Source: CBIFWW01 sp966186435
GTDB lineage: Bacteria; Pseudomonadota; Gammaproteobacteria; Enterobacterales; Enterobacteriaceae
DNA: 30,516 nucleotides
Assembly: GCA_966186435.1 (NCBI GenBank)
Contig: CBIFWW010000020.1
Coordinates: 1 to 30,516, forward strand
Direction of reading: 5' to 3'
In this document: in pieces, positions 7,410 through 15,993 of the stretch
Layout: each line of letters opens with the position of its first letter
Position numbering within the stretch: the stretch's first letter is position 1
Program-made: the position numbers and the translations under genes
Notes under the pieces: model-generated
The model's database searches: none
Seen by the model: only the letters and a program-made list of their open reading frames with translations
What the model was told of the DNA's origin: nothing

Positions 7410-8357
7410 ATGAGACTTAGGAAATACAATAAATGTATGGGATGGTTGTCTTTAATTGCAGGCACGATTTTACTTAGTGGCTGTGATTCTGCACTTCTAG
7501 ATCCCAAAGGACAGATTGGACTGGAACAACGTTCATTGATTCTGACGGCCCTCGGCCTGATGTTGATTGTGGTTATTCCCGCCATCGTCATGGCTATTGG
7601 TTTTGCCTGGAAATATCGGGCAACAAACAACAACGCCAAATACAGCCCGAATTGGTCACACTCTAATAAAGTGGAAGCCGTGGTCTGGACGATCCCAATC
7701 CTCATCGTCATCTTCCTTGCCGTACTGACCTGGAAAACCACTCACGCCTTGGATCCTAGCAAACCGCTGGTTCACGACGCGAAGCCGGTCACCATTGAAG
7801 TTGTTTCCATGGACTGGAAATGGTTCTTCATCTATCCAGAACAAGGTATTGCCACAGTGAACGAAATCGCTTTCCCGGCGAATACCCCTGTGGTGTTCAA
7901 AATCACATCTAACTCTGTGATGAACTCGTTCTTTATCCCACGCCTGGGCAGCCAGCTCTATGCCATGGCAGGTATGCAAACCATGCTGCACCTTATCGCT
8001 AATGAAGCAGGCACTTACGACGGTATCTCGTCAAGCTACAGTGGCGCAGGCTTCTCCGGGATGAAGTTTAAAGCGATTGCTACACCGGATATGAACACCT
8101 TCAACCAATGGGTTGCCCACGTTAAGCAATCCCCTAAGGTGATGAGTGACATGGCAAGCTACGAGAAGCTCGCAGCCCCAAGTCAAAACAATAAAGTTGA
8201 ATACTTCTCCAGTGTGAAACCAGACCTGTTCAAAGAAATTATTGGCAAGTTTATGGATCACGGGAAGAGCATGGACATGACCCAACCAGAAGGCGAGCAC
8301 GCGGCGCATAAAGGCATGGAAGGAATGGACATGAGCAACGCGGAAACCTCTAAATAA
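7410..8357 (+). CDS. cyoA: Cytochrome bo3 ubiquinol oxidase subunit II
   Basis: Subunit II of the proton-pumping quinol oxidase of the inner membrane. 315 residues, identical in length to E. coli CyoA. A lipoprotein signal ends in LSGC with C25 as the lipid anchor. Two transmembrane helices follow (roughly 45-67 and 88-108), then a periplasmic cupredoxin-fold domain that has lost the CuA ligands, as expected for a quinol oxidase. The C-terminal tail is rich in Met and His (several MDM and HxxH patterns in the last 35 residues). First gene of cyoABCDE, 20 bases before cyoB. Confidence 0.98.
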   Translation: MRLRKYNKCMGWLSLIAGTILLSGCDSALLDPKGQIGLEQRSLILTALGLMLIVVIPAIVMAIGFAWKYRATNNNAKYSPNWSHSNKVEAVVWTIPILIVIFLAVLTWKTTHALDPSKPLVHDAKPVTIEVVSMDWKWFFIYPEQGIATVNEIAFPANTPVVFKITSNSVMNSFFIPRLGSQLYAMAGMQTMLHLIANEAGTYDGISSSYSGAGFSGMKFKAIATPDMNTFNQWVAHVKQSPKVMSDMASYEKLAAPSQNNKVEYFSSVKPDLFKEIIGKFMDHGKSMDMTQPEGEHAAHKGMEGMDMSNAETSK

Positions 8358-8377
8358 GGGCGCCGAGGAATATAACG

Positions 8378-10369
8378 ATGTTCGGAAAACTTACACTGGA
8401 TGCAGTACCGTACCATGAGCCAATTATTATGGTAACGGTGGCCGCCATCATCGTCGGGGGACTGGCGCTTTTGGCAGCTATCACTTACTTCGGTAAGTGG
8501 GAATATTTATGGAAAGAGTGGATCACGTCTGTGGACCACAAACGCCTTGGTGTCATGTATGTGTTGGTCGCTATCGTGATGCTGCTACGTGGCTTTGCTG
8601 ATGCCATTATGATGCGTAGTCAGCAGGTGCTAGCCTCCGCAGGCGAAGCAGGCTTCCTCCCGCCTCACCACTATGATCAGGTGTTTACCGCCCACGGCGT
8701 TATCATGATCTTCTTCGTGGCGATGCCTTTTGTTATCGGCCTGATGAACCTGGTGGTGCCACTGCAAATCGGTGCGCGGGACGTGGCATATCCATTCCTT
8801 AACAACCTGAGTTTCTGGTTCACCGTGGTCGGTGTGGTGCTGGTTAACCTGTCCCTTGCAGTGGGTGAGTTCGCACAGACCGGTTGGGTAGCCTATCCGC
8901 CGCTTTCGGGGATTGAATACAGTCCTGGGGTGGGTGTCGATTACTGGATATGGGCGCTTCAGCTCTCCGGTATTGGTACCACACTCACCGGTATTAACTT
9001 CTTCGTCACCATCCTTAGGATGCGCGCACCGGGGATGGACCTATTTAAAATGCCGGTCTTCACCTGGACAGCGCTATGTACTAACGTTCTGATTATTATC
9101 TCGTTCCCAATTCTGACTGTCACCGTCGCACTGCTGACCCTGGACCGCTACCTGGGCACCCATTTCTTTACCAACGACATGGGTGGCAACATGATGATGT
9201 ACATCAATCTGATTTGGGCCTGGGGCCATCCGGAAGTGTACATTCTGGTACTGCCGGTGTTCGGGGTGTTCTCCGAAATCACCGCTACTTTCTCCAGAAA
9301 GCGTCTGTTTGGCTATACCTCACTAGTATGGGCAACCATCGCAATCACGATTCTGTCATTCATCGTGTGGCTACACCACTTCTTTACCATGGGTTCCGGG
9401 GCGAACGTTAACGCCTTCTTTGGGGTTACAACCATGATTATCGCCATCCCAACCGGGGTGAAGATCTTCAACTGGCTGTTCACTCTGTATCAAGGCCGTA
9501 TCACCCTGAACTCTGCCATGCTGTGGACCATCGGCTTTATCGTCACCTTCTCCGTAGGTGGAATGACCGGGGTACTGCTGGCGGTGCCGGGTGCTGACTT
9601 CGTACTGCACAACAGCCTGTTCCTGATTGCCCACTTCCATAACGTAATTATCGGTGGTGTGGTGTTCGGTTGCTCCGCCGGGATGACTTATTGGTGGCCG
9701 AAGGCTTTCGGTTTCACCCTGAATGAAACCTGGGGTGTTCGCGCCTTCTGGTTCTGGATCATCGGTTTCTTCGTGGCATTTATGCCGCTGTATGTGCTTG
9801 GTTTTATGGGTATGACTCGTCGTCTGAGCCAGAACATTGACCCACAGTTCCACCCAATGCTGGTGGTGGCAGCCTGCGGTGCTGCGCTGATTGCCTGCGG
9901 TATTCTGTGCCAGCTGATTCAGATCTTCGTCTCCATCCGTGACCGCGAGCAAAATCGCGATCTGACTGGTGACCCGTGGGGTGGCCGTACGCTGGAGTGG
10001 GCAACCTCTTCTCCTCCGCCGTTCTATAACTTTGCGCATGTTCCTGTGGTTCACGACCGTGACGCCTTCTGGGAACTGAAAGAGAAAGGTGAAGCCTACA
10101 AGCAACCGGGTCATTATGAAGAAATCCATATGCCACGTAATAGCGGCGCGGGCTTCATCATCGGTATGTTCAGTATTGTCTTTGGTTTTGCCGCTATCTG
10201 GCACATATGGTGGCTGGCTATCATTGGCTTCTTGGGCATTATTGGGACTTGGATTGCCAAAAGTTTTGATGAAGATGTGGACTACTATGTGCCGGTGGCC
10301 GAAGTCGAAAAACTGGAAGACCAGCATTTCGAAGAGATTAGCAAGGCAGGGCTGAAAAATGTCAACTAA
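8378..10369 (+). CDS. cyoB: Cytochrome bo3 ubiquinol oxidase subunit I
   Basis: Catalytic heme-copper subunit: oxidises ubiquinol, reduces O2 to water and pumps protons. 663 residues, as in E. coli, and all key residues fall at the same positions: low-spin heme b ligands H106 and H421, heme o ligand H419, CuB ligands H284, H333 and H334, the cross-linked Y288 with E286, K-channel K362, and quinone-site R71, D75, H98 and Q101. The chain has the 15-helix arrangement of the family. The start follows a GAGGA Shine-Dalgarno. The end overlaps the cyoC start by 11 bases, indicating translational coupling. Confidence 0.99.
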   Translation: MFGKLTLDAVPYHEPIIMVTVAAIIVGGLALLAAITYFGKWEYLWKEWITSVDHKRLGVMYVLVAIVMLLRGFADAIMMRSQQVLASAGEAGFLPPHHYDQVFTAHGVIMIFFVAMPFVIGLMNLVVPLQIGARDVAYPFLNNLSFWFTVVGVVLVNLSLAVGEFAQTGWVAYPPLSGIEYSPGVGVDYWIWALQLSGIGTTLTGINFFVTILRMRAPGMDLFKMPVFTWTALCTNVLIIISFPILTVTVALLTLDRYLGTHFFTNDMGGNMMMYINLIWAWGHPEVYILVLPVFGVFSEITATFSRKRLFGYTSLVWATIAITILSFIVWLHHFFTMGSGANVNAFFGVTTMIIAIPTGVKIFNWLFTLYQGRITLNSAMLWTIGFIVTFSVGGMTGVLLAVPGADFVLHNSLFLIAHFHNVIIGGVVFGCSAGMTYWWPKAFGFTLNETWGVRAFWFWIIGFFVAFMPLYVLGFMGMTRRLSQNIDPQFHPMLVVAACGAALIACGILCQLIQIFVSIRDREQNRDLTGDPWGGRTLEWATSSPPPFYNFAHVPVVHDRDAFWELKEKGEAYKQPGHYEEIHMPRNSGAGFIIGMFSIVFGFAAIWHIWWLAIIGFLGIIGTWIAKSFDEDVDYYVPVAEVEKLEDQHFEEISKAGLKNVN

Positions 10370-10973
10370 TACTGTAACTCACGCCAAGGCTCATGAGCAC
10401 GGGAATGAGCATCACGATGCAGGCGCTAATAAGGTATTTGGCTTCTGGATCTACCTGATGAGCGACTGCATTCTGTTTGCTTGTCTGTTTGCTACCTATG
10501 CAGTGTTGGTAAACGGCACTGCTGGTGGCCCAAGCGGAAAAGATATTTTCGAACTGCCGTTTGTGCTAGTTGAAACTTTCCTGTTGTTATTTAGCTCCAT
10601 CACTTACGGCATGGCGATCATCGCCATGCACAAAAATGTTCAGAGCCAGGTAATGCTCTGGCTCGGCCTGACCTTCCTGTTTGGGGCTGGGTTTGTGGGC
10701 ATGGAGATTTATGAATTTCATCACCTGATCGCAGAAGGCTTTGGCCCATGGCGCAGCGGTTTCCTGTCAGCCTTCTTTACGCTGGTTGGTACTCACGGCT
10801 TGCACGTGACCTCAGGCCTGATCTGGATGTTCTTTATGATGGTTCACGTTAAACGTCGTGGTTTAACCAGTGCCAACCGCACGCGCCTGATGTGCCTGAG
10901 CCTGTTCTGGCACTTCCTGGACGTAGTGTGGATCTGCGTATTCTCCGTGGTCTATTTGATGGGGGCGATGTAA
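10359..10973 (+). CDS. cyoC: Cytochrome bo3 ubiquinol oxidase subunit III
   Basis: Five-helix membrane subunit that stabilises the oxidase; homologous to cytochrome c oxidase subunit III. 204 residues, E. coli length. The cytoplasmic N-terminus is rich in histidine (HAKAHEHGNEHHDAG), a feature shared with E. coli. Conserved stretches include FGFWIYLMSDCILF and GTHGLHVTSGLIWM. It starts inside the end of cyoB (11-base overlap) and its TAA shares one base with the cyoD ATG. Confidence 0.98.
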   Translation: MSTNTVTHAKAHEHGNEHHDAGANKVFGFWIYLMSDCILFACLFATYAVLVNGTAGGPSGKDIFELPFVLVETFLLLFSSITYGMAIIAMHKNVQSQVMLWLGLTFLFGAGFVGMEIYEFHHLIAEGFGPWRSGFLSAFFTLVGTHGLHVTSGLIWMFFMMVHVKRRGLTSANRTRLMCLSLFWHFLDVVWICVFSVVYLMGAM

Positions 10974-11302
10974 TGAGTCATACAACCGATAGCAGCGGCG
11001 CTCACAACGGTAGCGTTAAGACCTATCTGACAGGTTTCATTCTGTCGATTATTCTGACGGTAATTCCATTCTGGATGGTGATGAATGGCTCGGCCTCTAA
11101 AGCTGCCATCCTCGGGGTAGTTCTGGTAATGGCCGTGGTTCAAATTCTGGTGCATTTAGTGTGCTTCCTGCATATGAATACCTCTTCGGAAGAGCGATGG
11201 AACTTGGTTGCCTTTGTATTTACCGTACTGATTATCGCCATCCTGGTGGTAGGTTCTATCTGGATCATGTGGAACCTTAACCAAAATATGATGCTTCACT
11301 AA
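10973..11302 (+). CDS. cyoD: Cytochrome bo3 ubiquinol oxidase subunit IV
   Basis: Small three-helix subunit that supports CuB insertion and assembly of subunit I. The start is set at the ATG that overlaps the cyoC stop (TAATG), giving MSHTTDSSGAHNGSVKTY and 109 residues, the E. coli length; the frame is open further upstream inside cyoC but that extension is not part of the family. Helices lie at about 20-38, 46-67 and 80-101. Confidence 0.97.
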   Translation: MSHTTDSSGAHNGSVKTYLTGFILSIILTVIPFWMVMNGSASKAAILGVVLVMAVVQILVHLVCFLHMNTSSEERWNLVAFVFTVLIIAILVVGSIWIMWNLNQNMMLH

Positions 11303-11313
11303 GAGCGGCGAAA

Positions 11314-12201
11314 ATGATTAAGCAATACCTGCAAGTAACGAAACCAGGAATTATTTTCGGGAACTTAATTTCTGTTATTGGGGGATTCCTGTTGGCCTCA
11401 AAAGGGCTGATTGATTATCCCCTCTTCCTTTTCACCTTGGTGGGCGTATCCCTGGTGGTGGCGTCGGGTTGTGTTTATAACAACGTCATCGACCGTGATA
11501 TCGACCGCAAGATGGAAAGGACGAAGAACCGGGTGCTGGTGAAGGGCCTGATTTCGCCGAATGTTTCGCTGGTGTACGCCACTGGGCTGGGTATTGCTGG
11601 CTTTATGACACTATGGTTTGGTGCCAATCCGCTGGCCATGTGGTTAGCGGTGATGGGCTTCGTGGTATATGTGGGTGTTTACAGCCTATATATGAAGCGT
11701 AAGTCTGTTTACGGTACCCTGATTGGCAGCCTTTCTGGTGCGGCTCCTCCGGTAATTGGCTACTGCGCCGTAACCGGTGAGTTTGATACTGGGGCGCTGA
11801 TCCTGTTGGCGATCTTTAGCCTGTGGCAGATGCCGCACTCCTATGCGATTGCCATCTTCCGCTTCAAAGATTACCAGGCCGCTAACATTCCGGTTCTGCC
11901 GGTGGTGAAAGGGATTTCCGTGGCGAAAAACCACATTACCCTGTATATCATTGCCTTTATGGTTGCCACGTTAATGCTCTCCCTCGGGGGCTATGCCGGG
12001 TATAAGTATTTGGCGGTGGCAGCAGCGGTTAGTGTGTGGTGGCTGGGCATGGCGCTTTCAGGTTACAAAACCGAAAACGACCGGGTCTGGGCACGCAAGT
12101 TGTTCGTATTCTCGATTGTGGCTATCACCGCGCTGAGCGTGATGATGTCGGTGGACTTTATGGTCCCTGATTCCCACAGTCTGATGGCATACCTACAGTA
12201 A
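11314..12201 (+). CDS. cyoE: Heme O synthase (protoheme IX farnesyltransferase)
   Basis: Polytopic UbiA-family prenyltransferase that attaches a farnesyl group to heme B to make heme O for CyoB. 295 residues against 296 in E. coli. The conserved motif for the Mg-diphosphate site, NxxxDxxxD, is at N56-D60-D64 (YNNVIDRDIDRKMERTKNR). A second conserved loop YSLYMKRKSVYGT is near 123-135. Last gene of the cyo operon, 11 bases after cyoD, followed by a terminator. The farnesyl diphosphate substrate is made by ispA, also in this window. Confidence 0.98.
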   Translation: MIKQYLQVTKPGIIFGNLISVIGGFLLASKGLIDYPLFLFTLVGVSLVVASGCVYNNVIDRDIDRKMERTKNRVLVKGLISPNVSLVYATGLGIAGFMTLWFGANPLAMWLAVMGFVVYVGVYSLYMKRKSVYGTLIGSLSGAAPPVIGYCAVTGEFDTGALILLAIFSLWQMPHSYAIAIFRFKDYQAANIPVLPVVKGISVAKNHITLYIIAFMVATLMLSLGGYAGYKYLAVAAAVSVWWLGMALSGYKTENDRVWARKLFVFSIVAITALSVMMSVDFMVPDSHSLMAYLQ

Positions 12202-12220
12202 TCATCGCGATAGTATCTGA

Positions 12221-12246
12221 AAGGCCACCCTGAGGTGGCCTTTTTT
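12221..12246 (+). terminator. Rho-independent terminator of the cyo operon
   Basis: Perfect 9-base stem AAGGCCACC / GGTGGCCTT, loop CTGA, then six T residues, 20 bases after the cyoE stop. Confidence 0.93.
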
Positions 12247-12283
12247 ATCTCTCTGTTTATTGGCCCCTAGTGGTGTAGCACAT

Positions 12284-12314
12284 TTGACATATCTATTAAA
12301 CAATCAGCTATTTA
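12284..12314 (+). promoter_or_regulatory. Possible yajR promoter
   Basis: A perfect TTGACA -35 hexamer is followed after 19 bases by TATTTA, a poor -10. It lies in the only gap between the cyo terminator and yajR, so a promoter is expected here, but the exact -10 is uncertain. Confidence 0.3.
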
Positions 12315-12366
12315 CCCCCCTCCCCGGCCCATCTACACTACAACGTGTATTTTCTCAGAGGTGGTA

Positions 12367-13743
12367 ATGAACGATTTTAAAATGACGCCGCTGGAGCTGC
12401 GGGCGACATGGGGCCTGGGCACGGTATTCTCCCTGCGTATGCTTGGCATGTTTATGGTGCTCCCGGTACTGACCACCTGGGGAATGGCACTACAAGGTGC
12501 TAATGAAGCCCTTATCGGCCTGGCAATTGGCATTTACGGCCTGGCTCAGACTATCTTCCAAATCCCCTTTGGTCTGCTGTCCGACCGTGTCGGCCGCAAG
12601 CCGTTGATTATCGGCGGGCTGGTGGTATTTGTGGTGGGTAGCGTTATTGCCGCCCTTTCCCACTCCATCTGGGGGGTGATCTTAGGCCGCGCCCTTCAAG
12701 GTTCCGGGGCCATTGCCGCCGCCGTGATGGCCCTCCTTTCTGACCTGACCCGCGAGCAGAACCGTACCAAAGCCATGGCATTTATTGGTGTCAGCTTTGG
12801 TGTTACCTTCGCCATCGCCATAGTGCTCGGCCCGATCATTACCCACGCACTGGGGCTTCATGCCTTGTTCTGGATGATTGCCATCCTTGCCAGCCTGGGG
12901 ATTTTGATCACCCTGTGGGTGGTGCCAAACAGTGAAAATCACGTATTAAACCGTGAATCTGGCATGGTGCGCGGCTGCTTTAGCAAGGTGCTGGCTAACC
13001 CTCGGTTGCTAAAGCTTAACTTCGGTATCATGTGTCTCCACATCATGTTGATGTCCACCTTTGTAGCTCTGCCAGGTGAACTAGAGCAAGCCGGGTTCCC
13101 GGCGTCACAACACTGGAAAATCTATCTCTGGACCATGCTTATTTCGTTTATCGCCGTGGTGCCTTTTATTATTTATGCCGAAGTCAAACGCCGCATGAAG
13201 CGGGTTTTTGTAGGCTGCGTGGCGGTGCTGCTGATCGGCGAGATTGTGCTATGGGGCGCGGCGGGCCAGTTTTGGGCATTGGTGGCCGGGGTACAGTTGT
13301 TCTTCCTGGCCTTTAATCTAATGGAAGCTATTTTGCCTTCCCTGATCTCTAAAGAGTCCCCGGCAGGCTATAAAGGCACTGCGATGGGGATTTACTCCAC
13401 CAGCCAGTTCCTGGGTGTGGCGATCGGCGGCTCTCTGGGGGGATGGGTGGCTGGCATGTTTGATTCACAAACCGTGTTCCTGGCCGGGGCGTTACTCGCC
13501 ACCGTCTGGCTGTTCGTCAGCTTTAGCATGCAGGAGCCGCCTTACGTTAGCAGCCTGCGTATAGAGCTGTCTGAGGATACCGCCGCCGACGCTTTATTGC
13601 AGCAGCGCCTAATGGCTTTAAACGGAGTGAATGATGCGGTCATCGTGCCGGAAGAACGCAGCGCCTACGTCAAAATTGACAGCAAAGTGACTAATCGGGG
13701 CGAAGTAGAAGCCGTGATTCGCGGCGAACCGCTCGCTATCTAG
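12367..13743 (+). CDS. yajR: YajR, MFS transporter with C-terminal ferredoxin-like (YAM) domain
   Basis: Inner-membrane major-facilitator protein of the drug/H+ antiporter type; its substrate in E. coli is not established. From ATG 12367 (AGAGG five bases upstream) it has 458 residues beginning MNDFKMTPLELRATWGLG; a GTG two codons upstream is possible but less well placed. Motif A, LLSDRVGRKPL, lies between helices 2 and 3. Twelve hydrophobic segments end near residue 390, followed by a soluble C-terminal domain (PPYVSSLRIEL... YVKIDSKVTNR) typical of YajR. Monocistronic, ending at a symmetrical terminator shared with convergent yajQ. Confidence 0.95.
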   Translation: MNDFKMTPLELRATWGLGTVFSLRMLGMFMVLPVLTTWGMALQGANEALIGLAIGIYGLAQTIFQIPFGLLSDRVGRKPLIIGGLVVFVVGSVIAALSHSIWGVILGRALQGSGAIAAAVMALLSDLTREQNRTKAMAFIGVSFGVTFAIAIVLGPIITHALGLHALFWMIAILASLGILITLWVVPNSENHVLNRESGMVRGCFSKVLANPRLLKLNFGIMCLHIMLMSTFVALPGELEQAGFPASQHWKIYLWTMLISFIAVVPFIIYAEVKRRMKRVFVGCVAVLLIGEIVLWGAAGQFWALVAGVQLFFLAFNLMEAILPSLISKESPAGYKGTAMGIYSTSQFLGVAIGGSLGGWVAGMFDSQTVFLAGALLATVWLFVSFSMQEPPYVSSLRIELSEDTAADALLQQRLMALNGVNDAVIVPEERSAYVKIDSKVTNRGEVEAVIRGEPLAI

Positions 13744-13747
13744 AAAA

Positions 13748-13767
13748 CCCCCCGGCATGCCGGGGGG
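13748..13767. terminator. Bidirectional terminator between yajR and yajQ
   Basis: A 20-base perfect palindrome (eight-base arms CCCCCCGG / CCGGGGGG around CATG). On the minus strand, from yajQ, it is followed by TTTT; on the plus strand the tail is CTTGTT, weaker. Placed between two convergent genes. Confidence 0.75.
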
Positions 13768-13785
13768 CTTGTTAATTGAACGATA

Positions 13786-14277
13786 TTAATCGCGGAAATT
13801 AATAAACTGGAACGGCTGCCCCAAATTCCCACCGCGGATCAGCGCCATCACCGATTGCAAATCATCACGGGATTTCCCGGTGACGCGCACCTGCTCACCC
13901 TGGATCTGGGTTTGCACTTTTAGCTTGCTGTCTTTAATAAGTTTAACCACTTTCTTTGCCATAGGTGAATCGATGCCCTGTTTAATTTTGGCATCCACCA
14001 GCCAGTCTTTACCGCTGTGAACAAACTCGTCTGGTACATCTAAAGAGCTGCCTTCAATGCCGCGTTTCAGCAGCTTGGCACGCAGGATATCCAGCAGCTG
14101 GTTAACCTGGAAATCAGATTCGCTGGTCACCTTGATGGATTTTTCTTTTTCGTTCAGCTCGAATTTGGCAGTTACACCGCGAAAATCAAAGCGGGTTTCC
14201 AATTCGCGCTCAGCGTTCTCTAAACCGTTACGGACTTCCTGGAGATCGATTTCAGACACAATGTCAAAAGATGGCAT
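13786..14277 (-). CDS. yajQ: YajQ family nucleotide-binding protein
   Basis: Cytosolic protein of the YajQ (UPF0234) family; members bind nucleotides, and in some bacteria (Xanthomonas, Pseudomonas) homologues act as cyclic-di-GMP receptors, while in E. coli the role is unclear. The start at 14277 gives MPSFDIVSEIDLQEV and 163 residues, the E. coli length, with a GAGGG Shine-Dalgarno; an in-frame ATG 19 codons upstream is not supported. Conserved SESDFQVNQLLDILRAKLLKRG and GQPFQFINFRD ends are present. Divergent from panE across a 191-base region. Confidence 0.95.
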   Translation of the reverse strand: MPSFDIVSEIDLQEVRNGLENAERELETRFDFRGVTAKFELNEKEKSIKVTSESDFQVNQLLDILRAKLLKRGIEGSSLDVPDEFVHSGKDWLVDAKIKQGIDSPMAKKVVKLIKDSKLKVQTQIQGEQVRVTGKSRDDLQSVMALIRGGNLGQPFQFINFRD

Positions 14278-14306
14278 AGTTAACCCTCGCTTTTTTAATG
14301 GGATGC

Positions 14307-14334
14307 ATAATACCCGCTGGGTTGTACAAAACAA
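14307..14334 (-). promoter_or_regulatory. Putative yajQ promoter with overlapping inverted repeat
   Basis: Minus strand: TTGTTT, 16-base spacer, TATTAT. A perfect 7-base inverted repeat (GGGTTGT / ACAACCC, 14319-14337) covers the -35 and part of the spacer. Confidence 0.45.
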
Positions 14335-14468
14335 CCCGTTGCAGCAAAAGCCGCTTTGATAGAGCTATAATACTAGGGCCATTCGGCACCCTGCGTCACC
14401 TTAGCGCCTGGCCCTGGGCAGAACTGGCAAGTAAAATAGCCTAATGAGACAGGCTCTCAGGGGGAGCA

Positions 14469-15383
14469 ATGAAAATAACAGTACTAGGATGTGGGGCCTT
14501 GGGCCAGGTGTGGCTGGCAGCATTACAACAACAAGGTCATGAGCTGCAAGGATGGCTGCGGGTTCCTCAGGCAACTTGCCAGGTCAACGTCATCGACGTT
14601 GATAGTGGCCACCAACAATTCTCCCTTCCGGCTAACAATCAGGAATTTCTCGCCACCAGTGATTTGCTGTTGGTCACCCTTAAAGCATGGCAGGTATCAG
14701 ACGCAGTAAAAGCCCTGGCGGGTACCTTCCCGGCTACCCGGCCTATTCTACTGATTCACAATGGTATGGGCACCGTTGAAGAGTTACTTACACTGCGCCA
14801 CCCCTTACTCATCAGTACCACTACTCAGGCCGCCCGCCGCGACGGCGGCACTATCATCCACGTTGCCAATGGTACAACCCACATCGGCCCGGGCAATGAA
14901 GCCGGTAAGGCCTGGAGTACGTTGGCTGAGGTATTGCAATTTGCCCTGCCGGATATTGCCTGGCATGACGATATCCAGTCTGCTGTTTGGAAGAAACTGG
15001 CGGTAAATTGCGTGATAAACCCGCTAACCGCCCTGTATAACTGCCCCAATGGCGAGCTGGTTAACCACCATCAGGAAGTGGCTGATATTTGCCATGAAGT
15101 CGCGATGGTGATGGCCCGTGAAGGCCATCATACTTCCCCGGAAGGGTTACTGTTTTATGTGGACCAGGTTATCACCAGCACTGCCGCCAATATCTCATCG
15201 ATGTTGCAAGACATCCGGGTGCAGCGCCACACAGAAATTGACTATATCACTGGCTATTTATTACAGCGGGCGCGGGCCTACGGCATTGCCGTGCCCGTCA
15301 ATACACGCCTGTATGATTTGATTAAACGAAAGGAAAGCGAATATGAGCGCATCAGCACTGATCTGTCTGGCCCATGGGAGTGA
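14469..15383 (+). CDS. panE: 2-dehydropantoate 2-reductase (ketopantoate reductase)
   Basis: NADPH-dependent reduction of ketopantoate to pantoate in pantothenate/coenzyme A synthesis, cytosolic. 304 residues (E. coli 303). The Rossmann motif GCGALG is at 7-12; the catalytic residues known from E. coli fall at the same numbers here, K72, K176 and E256. Start chosen at ATG 14469 after GGGGGAG. The 3' end overlaps yajL by 41 bases in another frame, an arrangement shared with E. coli, so the two are probably co-transcribed and coupled. A TATAAT at 14366-14371 could be its -10, without an obvious -35. Confidence 0.97.
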   Translation: MKITVLGCGALGQVWLAALQQQGHELQGWLRVPQATCQVNVIDVDSGHQQFSLPANNQEFLATSDLLLVTLKAWQVSDAVKALAGTFPATRPILLIHNGMGTVEELLTLRHPLLISTTTQAARRDGGTIIHVANGTTHIGPGNEAGKAWSTLAEVLQFALPDIAWHDDIQSAVWKKLAVNCVINPLTALYNCPNGELVNHHQEVADICHEVAMVMAREGHHTSPEGLLFYVDQVITSTAANISSMLQDIRVQRHTEIDYITGYLLQRARAYGIAVPVNTRLYDLIKRKESEYERISTDLSGPWE

Positions 15384-15948
15384 GGAAACCGAAGCGGTCA
15401 CCGTAATCGATTTGCTGGTTCGGGCCGGTATTGCCGTTACCACTGCGAGTGCTGCCAGCGATGGCGAACTGACTATCACCTGCTCACGCGGCGTTAAGTT
15501 AGTGTGTGATGCCCCACTGGTAGCCGTGGCTGACGGCGACTATGACGTTATTATTCTGCCCGGCGGCATAGAGGGGGCGGAAACCTTGCGCGATAGTAGC
15601 CTGGTGGTGGAAACCGTTCGCCAGTTTCATTTGTCTGGGCGCATTGTGGCCGCCATCTGCGCCGCTCCGGCCACGGTGCTGGTTCCCCATAATCTGTTCC
15701 CCATCGGCAATATGACCGGCTTCCCTACCTCCAAAGACCAGATCCCGGAGGGCCGCTGGATCGACAAACGCTGCTATTATGATGAGCGGGTAAATCTACT
15801 CACTAGCCAGGGGCCGGGCACTGCCATCGACTTCGGGCTAAAAATTATCGACCTGCTGTTAGGCCGTGATAAAGCCGCCGAAATAGGTAAGCAGTTGGTG
15901 ATGGCCTCGGGGATTTACGATTACCTCGATGACTTCCGTAAGCCATAA
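15343..15948 (+). CDS. yajL: YajL, DJ-1/PfpI superfamily protein (protein repair / oxidative-stress chaperone)
   Basis: DJ-1/ThiJ-fold protein; E. coli YajL is a chaperone and reported deglycase protecting proteins from oxidative and carbonyl stress. 201 residues against 196 in E. coli, the extra residues being at the C-terminus (YLDDFRKP). The nucleophile C106 lies in AAICAAPA with the partner glutamates at E14/E15. Residue 11 is His where E. coli has Pro. AAAGGA precedes the ATG at 15343, which lies inside panE (41-base overlap). Ends just before a bidirectional terminator. Confidence 0.95.
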   Translation: MSASALICLAHGSEETEAVTVIDLLVRAGIAVTTASAASDGELTITCSRGVKLVCDAPLVAVADGDYDVIILPGGIEGAETLRDSSLVVETVRQFHLSGRIVAAICAAPATVLVPHNLFPIGNMTGFPTSKDQIPEGRWIDKRCYYDERVNLLTSQGPGTAIDFGLKIIDLLLGRDKAAEIGKQLVMASGIYDYLDDFRKP

Positions 15949-15953
15949 TGCAT

Positions 15954-15981
15954 AAAAAACCCGCCAAGCTAGCGGGTTTTG
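15954..15981. terminator. Bidirectional terminator between yajL and thiI
   Basis: Perfect 9-base stem AAAACCCGC / GCGGGTTTT with a 7-base loop; T-rich on both strands (six T residues after it on the minus strand). Serves the convergent yajL and thiI. Confidence 0.85.
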
Positions 15982-15993
15982 ATGTAACATTCG

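Noticed and set aside
9371..10327. Open frame of 318 codons antisense to cyoB
   Set aside because: Complement of a highly conserved oxidase gene; low-complexity His/Asp/Glu-rich translation without recognisable domain or ribosome-binding site.
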